The translations under genes were made by a program, and so were the position numbers. Source: Desulfonatronospira sp. (GTDB lineage Bacteria > Desulfobacterota > Desulfovibrionia > Desulfovibrionales > Desulfonatronovibrionaceae). From it: 10,301 nt of DNA. The stretch is from positions 1 through 10,301 of the forward strand of contig PWGS01000008.1 in NCBI GenBank assembly GCA_003554505.1, written 5' to 3'. The notes under the pieces were generated by a model. It was not told the origin of the DNA and did not search any database. It saw nothing but the letters and a program-made list of their open reading frames with translations. This document shows positions 6,047 to 10,301 of the stretch, in pieces; positions within the stretch are counted from its first letter, which is position 1; each line of letters begins with the position of its first letter.

Positions 6047-7270
6047 ATGATGCATAGGGTCGTTGTAACCGGCGTGGGAATTATTTCCTGCCTGGGCAAT
6101 GATATAGATTCCGTAACCACAGCTCTTTACAAGGGGCAGTCCGGGATTGAAGTTGATCCGCAAAGACAGGAAATGGGTTTTATCAGCCCATTGACTGGAG
6201 TGATTCGAGGTTTTGAGCCTACCAGATACCTGGGCCGCAAGCAGCGTAAAACCATGCCCGATTTTGCTGTCCAGGCGCATGCCGCTGTCATGGACGCCCT
6301 GGAAATGGCTGGAATCGATCCTGAGCAGCTGCGCGATGAAGAGACCGGACTGATTTTCGGATGTGATTCCAGCTGCCAGGCAGCAGTGGAGCAGGTGGAC
6401 TATCTCCGCAGGCTCAGGGATACCCGTTCTCTGGGTAGCGGGCTGATTTTCAGGTCCATGACCTCCACCATCACCATGAACCTGAATACTTTGCTGGGTG
6501 CCCGGGGAGCTTGCTGGTCAATCAGTTCGGCCTGCTCCAGCGGCGGCCATGCCGTGGGCCAGGCAGCAGATCTGATCGCCCTGGGACGTCAGAAGAGAGT
6601 GATCTGCGGAGGCGCCCAGGAAATCAACTGGGAGTCCATGTGCAGCTTTGACGGCCTCGGCGCCTTTTCCGGCAGAACTGATGAGCCCGGGGGGGCAAGC
6701 CGACCGTTTGATGCTGGACGTGACGGCCTTGTGCCCAGCGGCGGAGCAGCTGCGATTATTCTGGAGCGTTATGACCTGGCCCGTAAACGAGGCGCCCTGA
6801 TCCTGGGAGAGGTCATGGGGTATGGTTTTTCCTCGGACGGGCAGCATATTTCATCCCCCAGTTCCGACGGTCTTGAACGGGCCATGCGTTCCGGCCTGCA
6901 TCAGGGGGGGCTGAAGCCTTCGGATATCGATTATATCTGTGCCCACGCAACCTCAACCCCCTCTGGAGATTCGGCAGAAGCCGGGAGCATCACAGCTATT
7001 TTCGGGGAACACACCCCGGCTGTTTCATCTTTGAAATCCATGACCGGCCATGAACTGTGGATGTCGGGCGCTGCCCAGGTTGTATACTGCATATTGATGG
7101 CCAGGAACGGATTTGTTGCCCCGAACATCAACTTTGAAGAGCCGGACGAGACCTCGGCCAAACTGGATATAGTAACAGAGTCCAGGCACGCCGAGCTTCG
7201 AAGTGTACTCTGCAACTCCGCCGGGTTCGGGGGCACCAATGCCTGCATTACCCTTGGTTTCGGAACATGA
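6047..7270 (+). CDS. Beta-ketoacyl-ACP synthase, FabB/KAS I-like
   Basis: Catalyses decarboxylative Claisen condensation of an acyl-enzyme with malonyl-ACP. The protein is 407 residues, normal for the family, and starts with VVVTGVGIISCLG. The catalytic set is intact: Cys163 in SSACSSGGH, His300 in AHATSTPSGD, and Lys330 and His335 in LKSMTGHELW. The last motif (TGHELWMSGA) is more like KAS I (FabB) and the KSs of bacterial polyene clusters than housekeeping FabF. The C-terminal GFGGTNA (394-400) is also intact. I chose the ATG at 6047 (or the adjacent ATG at 6050), with AGG six bases upstream; the frame stays open to 5966, but that extension is AT-rich and unlike the family. The stop overlaps the next start by four bases (ATGA). 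It probably forms homodimers or pairs with the degenerate KS at 1643 (inference). Confidence 0.93.
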   Translation: MMHRVVVTGVGIISCLGNDIDSVTTALYKGQSGIEVDPQRQEMGFISPLTGVIRGFEPTRYLGRKQRKTMPDFAVQAHAAVMDALEMAGIDPEQLRDEETGLIFGCDSSCQAAVEQVDYLRRLRDTRSLGSGLIFRSMTSTITMNLNTLLGARGACWSISSACSSGGHAVGQAADLIALGRQKRVICGGAQEINWESMCSFDGLGAFSGRTDEPGGASRPFDAGRDGLVPSGGAAAIILERYDLARKRGALILGEVMGYGFSSDGQHISSPSSDGLERAMRSGLHQGGLKPSDIDYICAHATSTPSGDSAEAGSITAIFGEHTPAVSSLKSMTGHELWMSGAAQVVYCILMARNGFVAPNINFEEPDETSAKLDIVTESRHAELRSVLCNSAGFGGTNACITLGFGT

Positions 7271-8751
7271 AATACGACTATGTAGTAATCGGATCAGGCA
7301 TTTCCGGCCTGGTTTCGGGAATAATCCTGAGTAAACAGGGGCTAAGTGTAGCTGTTCTGGAAAAGGCTGCCCAGCCTGCTCCCCTGCTGAGAGGGTTTAA
7401 GCGCCGGGGGATACATATTGATACGGGTTTTCATTATACTGGTGCCTTTGCACATGGCGAAGCCCTTGACAGTTATTTCCGCTATTTGAACATTGCCGAG
7501 GATCTGGAAAAAATCCCCTATGACAGTGAGTGCTTCGATTCGTTTTACTTCACAGACGATGATTACAGTTTTTCCTTCCCCTTCGGGTACGAGCGTCTCC
7601 GGGACCGTTTGTGCTCCGCCTTCCCCCATGAGAAGAAGGGGATTGATTCCTACCTGCACACGGTCAGCGAGGAGTTCAACAGGTCTCCGCATTTGAACCT
7701 GGACATCTCCTCGAACAATATATTCATGTACGACCCATACTCCAGCCAAAGCCTCAATTCATTCTTGCAGGGTCTTATCAGTAATCCCAGACTGCGCTCC
7801 ATTCTCTCCATGCATTACCTTCTGTACGGGACAGAGCCGGGCAGGTCTTCCGTGTCTGTTCATGCCCAGGTTGCGGGGTCCCTGTACAGTTCAGTACACG
7901 GGATCAAAGGGGGGGGGCGCACCCTGGCAAAGACGCTGCTGCAGCGTCTCAGGAATCTGGATGCCGACATTTTCAGCAGGAGTAATGTGGCCAAGGTCAT
8001 GGTCAGGGCAGGCGAATTTCAAGGTGTTGAACTCGCAAACGGGGAAACTGTTCAAGCAAAAGGGTGCATTTCCAGCATTCACCCCAGGGCATTATTGCCC
8101 CTGGTGGAAGAGACAGCTTTCCGTCCCGCAACCAGGCAACGCTTTCAGGCTTTTGAGGACACTACCTCGGCGTTCATGTTTTCTGCGGAGCTGGAGCAGC
8201 TGCCTGAGATGCTCAGCAGAAAAAATCTCTTTCTTTGTCCTGACGATGATCTGGATACCTATTGTCACCTGGAGCGTGCCATCGAAAAAAGGCCTTTTTT
8301 CTTTGCCTCTGCCGGCCTGGAGAATGAAAAGTCGCGACCGGGCATGATCATGCTTTGTCCGGCGTCAATGCAGGAGATGTACCCCTGGCGGGACAGCCTG
8401 CCCGAGCATCGACCGGAGTCGTATCTAGAAATGAAGCAGGCGCTGATGCAAAGAGTCCATGATCATGTCCTGCGCAAGGTTCCTGCGATCCATTCCTTAA
8501 CCATGCTGGATTGCGCAACTCCGCTCACGTTCAGGGATTACGCCAATGCGCCTTCAGGATGTCTCTACGGGATCAAACAGAAATACGGTCAATTAAACCC
8601 CACTCCCCTGAGCAAGATCAGAGGGCTGTATTTAACAGGTCAGGCCCTGACGGCGCCGGGTATTCTGGGGGGAACCATCTCAGCTTTTCTGACCTGCGGT
8701 GTCATTCTTGGCCAACAGAAACTTATCCAAGAGGTCCGGAAATGTCGCTGA
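7267..8751 (+). CDS. FAD-dependent oxidoreductase, RetSat/CrtI (phytoene desaturase-related) type
   Basis: A 494-residue flavoprotein. It begins with an FAD-binding Rossmann motif, VVIGSGISGL (GxGxxG at 9-14), and Glu32 at the end of the second strand (VLEK), which would bind the ribose. DTGFHYTG (52-59) resembles the D-x-G-x-H-Y-x-G motif of retinol saturases and carotene isomerases, and a KGGGRTLA stretch follows near residue 215. The C-terminal FAD motif is LYLTGQALTAPGILGG (455-470). The family (COG1233) includes phytoene desaturases, carotene isomerases and all-trans-retinol 13,14-reductase; members act on conjugated polyenes or lipid chains. The neighbours are KSs and an ACP rather than carotenoid genes, so the substrate is more likely an acyl or polyene chain made here (inference). 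Translationally coupled on both sides (4-base and 10-base overlaps). Contains a nine-G tract. Confidence 0.9.
   Translation: MKYDYVVIGSGISGLVSGIILSKQGLSVAVLEKAAQPAPLLRGFKRRGIHIDTGFHYTGAFAHGEALDSYFRYLNIAEDLEKIPYDSECFDSFYFTDDDYSFSFPFGYERLRDRLCSAFPHEKKGIDSYLHTVSEEFNRSPHLNLDISSNNIFMYDPYSSQSLNSFLQGLISNPRLRSILSMHYLLYGTEPGRSSVSVHAQVAGSLYSSVHGIKGGGRTLAKTLLQRLRNLDADIFSRSNVAKVMVRAGEFQGVELANGETVQAKGCISSIHPRALLPLVEETAFRPATRQRFQAFEDTTSAFMFSAELEQLPEMLSRKNLFLCPDDDLDTYCHLERAIEKRPFFFASAGLENEKSRPGMIMLCPASMQEMYPWRDSLPEHRPESYLEMKQALMQRVHDHVLRKVPAIHSLTMLDCATPLTFRDYANAPSGCLYGIKQKYGQLNPTPLSKIRGLYLTGQALTAPGILGGTISAFLTCGVILGQQKLIQEVRKCR
7909..7917 (+). repeat. Nine-G homopolymer inside the FAD oxidoreductase gene
   Basis: Nine consecutive G bases encode the KGGGR segment. 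Slippage by one base would cut the protein after about 217 of 494 residues. Shorter seven-G runs occur in the preceding KS gene at 6689-6695 and 6904-6910. Such tracts drive phase variation in some bacteria, but codon choice for glycine can also produce them. Confidence 0.6.
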
Positions 8752-9971
8752 ACCGAGTCGTGGTAACCGGGATGGGCGCTGTTTCTCCTTATGGGATGGG
8801 CGCCGACATCTTATATTCTTCGTTAAAAAAGGGTGCCAGCGCCATCAGGCAGGTGCCTGACCTGGAAACGGTCAAGGGTTTGCGGTGTCATATCGCCGGG
8901 GTGGTTCCGGACCTGGACGAAAAACAGATTCCCCGGAAGTTCAGAAGGTCCATGTCCAGGATGTCTGTTTATTCCACTCTGGCCGCCATGGAAGCCCTGG
9001 AAATGGCAGATGTCCGGGAAGAGCAGCGCCGTTCGGAACAGACTGGAGTCATTATCGGCACAACAGTAAGCAGCCCTCAGACTCTACAGGATTTTTTCTC
9101 CGATTATTTACAAGACTTCTCTGTTGAACGGGTCAAGTCATCTCTTTTCTTTAAAATCATGGGCCACAGCTGTGCCGCCAATGTCGCACAGTCCCTGGGC
9201 ATCACCGGCCGAATCCTGGCTCCCTCTGCAGCCTGTGCCACAGGAGTGCAGGCAATCGGCCTGGCCTTTGAGGCAATTGCACTGGGACGTCAGGATATTG
9301 TGCTCTGCGGCGGGGCTGAAGAACTGCATCCGTTGACAGTGGCCATTTTTGATATTATCAATGCAGCATCGACACAGTTCAATACCGTCCCTGACAGTTC
9401 TCCACGCCCCTTTGACGAAAGACGTGACGGAATAGTATGCTCCGAGGGATGTGGAATCCTCGTTCTGGAATCCCTTGATTCAGCTTTGAGCCGCGGGGCC
9501 TCGATACTGGCGGAAATTGTCGGGTTTGCTTCCAATACAGATACTTCGAACATCTCCACTCCCGACTCCGCCCGGATAGAGCAATGCATGCGCATGGCTC
9601 TGGCCAGTGCAGGAGTTGGTTCTGATGAAGTAGATTATGTCAATGCGCACGCCACGGCGACAACACTGGGAGACTCGGCCGAATGCAGAGCCATAGAACA
9701 TATATTCGGAGCAGATATTCCGGTAAGCAGTTTCAAGGGGCACTTCGGGCATTCGCTGGCTGCCAGCGGTTCCCTGGAAATGATCGGCATGCTCAATATG
9801 TTGCAGGAGGAGGTCTGCCTGCCGACTCTGAACCTGAACATTCCCAGTGAAGACTGTGCCATGGTCCGCCACGTACAAACGCTTGAGTCATGTGCCGTGA
9901 AAACGGCGCTCAAAAATAACTTTGCCCTGGGCGGAGTCAACACATCTCTGGTTGTAAGGAAATACGTATGA
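8742..9971 (+). CDS. Beta-ketoacyl-ACP synthase, FabF/KAS II-like
   Basis: Elongating ketosynthase of 409 residues, starting with RVVVTGMGAVSPYG. Catalytic residues are Cys165 in SAACATG, His303 in NAHATATTLGD, and Lys332 and His337 in FKGHFGHSLAASG; the glycine-rich C-terminal loop is FALGGVNTSL (394-403). The set is complete, so it should be active. The ATG at 8742 has GAGG seven bases upstream and overlaps the previous stop by ten bases; a longer frame back to 8511 lies within the FAD gene and is not family-like. The sequence is well diverged from the KS at 6047, so this is not a recent tandem copy. Two active KSs in one operon suggest division of labour, such as priming versus elongation, or different chain lengths (inference). 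It overlaps the ACP gene by four bases. Confidence 0.94.
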   Translation: MSLNRVVVTGMGAVSPYGMGADILYSSLKKGASAIRQVPDLETVKGLRCHIAGVVPDLDEKQIPRKFRRSMSRMSVYSTLAAMEALEMADVREEQRRSEQTGVIIGTTVSSPQTLQDFFSDYLQDFSVERVKSSLFFKIMGHSCAANVAQSLGITGRILAPSAACATGVQAIGLAFEAIALGRQDIVLCGGAEELHPLTVAIFDIINAASTQFNTVPDSSPRPFDERRDGIVCSEGCGILVLESLDSALSRGASILAEIVGFASNTDTSNISTPDSARIEQCMRMALASAGVGSDEVDYVNAHATATTLGDSAECRAIEHIFGADIPVSSFKGHFGHSLAASGSLEMIGMLNMLQEEVCLPTLNLNIPSEDCAMVRHVQTLESCAVKTALKNNFALGGVNTSLVVRKYV

Positions 9972-10222
9972 CGCAGCAGCAAATCATTGAAACCGTAAAC
10001 AGAGCTCTGAGCGAGGAGTTTGAGCTTGAACCGGCGGACATGAGTCCGGAAGCACATCTATACAACGACCTTGGGCTGGACAGCCTGGATGCCGTGGACA
10101 TGGTTATAGTGCTGGAAAATGCCTTTGGTTGTAAACTCAGGGATGAAAAAGCCATCCAGAACATACGGACAATGGGTGACCTATACGCATTTATCGAAGA
10201 GAAGAAAAAGGAACTGGAATGA
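9968..10222 (+). CDS. Acyl carrier protein
   Basis: An 84-residue, acidic, helical ACP that carries the growing acyl chain on a 4'-phosphopantetheine arm. The attachment serine is Ser39 in LGLDSLDAVDM (35-45), which matches the D-S-L motif. An acidic helix II (VDMVIVLENAF) follows, the usual docking surface for KS and other enzymes. The length is normal. The basic/acidic C-terminus (EEKKKELE) is slightly longer than in FabACP. The ATG overlaps the KS stop by four bases (ATGA), and the same arrangement joins it to the next gene. It is almost certainly a dedicated carrier for this operon and not the housekeeping acpP, which normally sits with fabG and fabF. It needs a phosphopantetheinyl transferase from elsewhere. 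Confidence 0.95.
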   Translation: MTQQQIIETVNRALSEEFELEPADMSPEAHLYNDLGLDSLDAVDMVIVLENAFGCKLRDEKAIQNIRTMGDLYAFIEEKKKELE

Positions 10223-10301
10223 CTGACCCTGTCAGGCCTTCCGGAACCGGCCCCTCCAGGACCGTGTTGCGAAGCAGCCGCAGCCGATTGAGCATACAGG
10301 C
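10219..10301 (+). CDS. Start of the next operon gene, truncated by the window edge
   Basis: An ATG at 10219 overlaps the ACP stop (ATGA), exactly like the previous junctions, and the frame stays open for 27 codons to the window end. The visible residues begin MTDPVRPSGTGPSRT and are Ser/Arg/Pro-rich, probably a disordered N-terminus. No family can be recognised. By analogy with related clusters it could be a dehydratase, acyltransferase, ligase or another carrier protein, but nothing in the visible sequence chooses between these. Confidence 0.55.
   Translation, partial: MTDPVRPSGTGPSRTVLRSSRSRLSIQ

Noticed and set aside
8511..8741. N-terminal extension of the second KS
   Set aside because: It lies wholly inside the FAD oxidoreductase gene in another frame and does not resemble KS sequence; the ATG at 8742 has a GAGG at good spacing.

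Overview
The window looks like a chromosomal segment of a Gram-negative bacterium. A Desulfovibrionales-type deltaproteobacterium is my best guess, from the style of the housekeeping genes, the outer-membrane and lipoprotein genes, and the kind of accessory fatty-acid cluster present. This is inference from protein character; no marker gene settles the taxonomy.

Left edge (1-1041): the C-terminus of a TrmH-like tRNA 2'-O-methyltransferase overlaps a complete shikimate kinase gene. Facing them is a small membrane-anchored protein of unknown function on the minus strand. About 600 bases without a convincing gene follow (1042-1642), with weak promoter-like signals in both directions.

Middle (1643-5623, all plus strand): a catalytically degenerate beta-ketoacyl synthase (KS) that resembles a chain-length-factor partner. 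It overlaps a PagL/acyloxyacyl-hydrolase-like outer-membrane barrel gene. Next come a lipoprotein with a SmpA/BamE-like C-terminal segment, a FabG-type 3-oxoacyl-ACP reductase, and a second, clearly AT-rich lipoprotein. An AT-rich gap of about 420 bases (5624-6046) ends in a promoter-like sequence.

Right part (6047-10301, plus strand): a tightly coupled operon in which each start overlaps the preceding stop. It encodes a KS with an intact Cys-His-His triad, a RetSat/CrtI-like FAD oxidoreductase, a second intact FabF-like KS, an acyl carrier protein, and the first codons of another gene that runs off the window.

Taken together, 1643-10301 reads as a dedicated type II fatty acid/polyketide-like system, separate from housekeeping FAS. 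It has two active KSs, one inactive KS, a ketoreductase, an ACP and a polyene-type FAD redox enzyme, interleaved with envelope proteins. The nearest known themes are aryl-polyene-type clusters and the 'ladderane-like' clusters first noted in anammox bacteria and some sulfate reducers. The product cannot be read from this window; no dehydratase, thioesterase or acyl-activating ligase is visible, and they may lie downstream. The placement of a PagL-like protein and two lipoproteins suggests that the product ends up in the outer membrane; this is inference.
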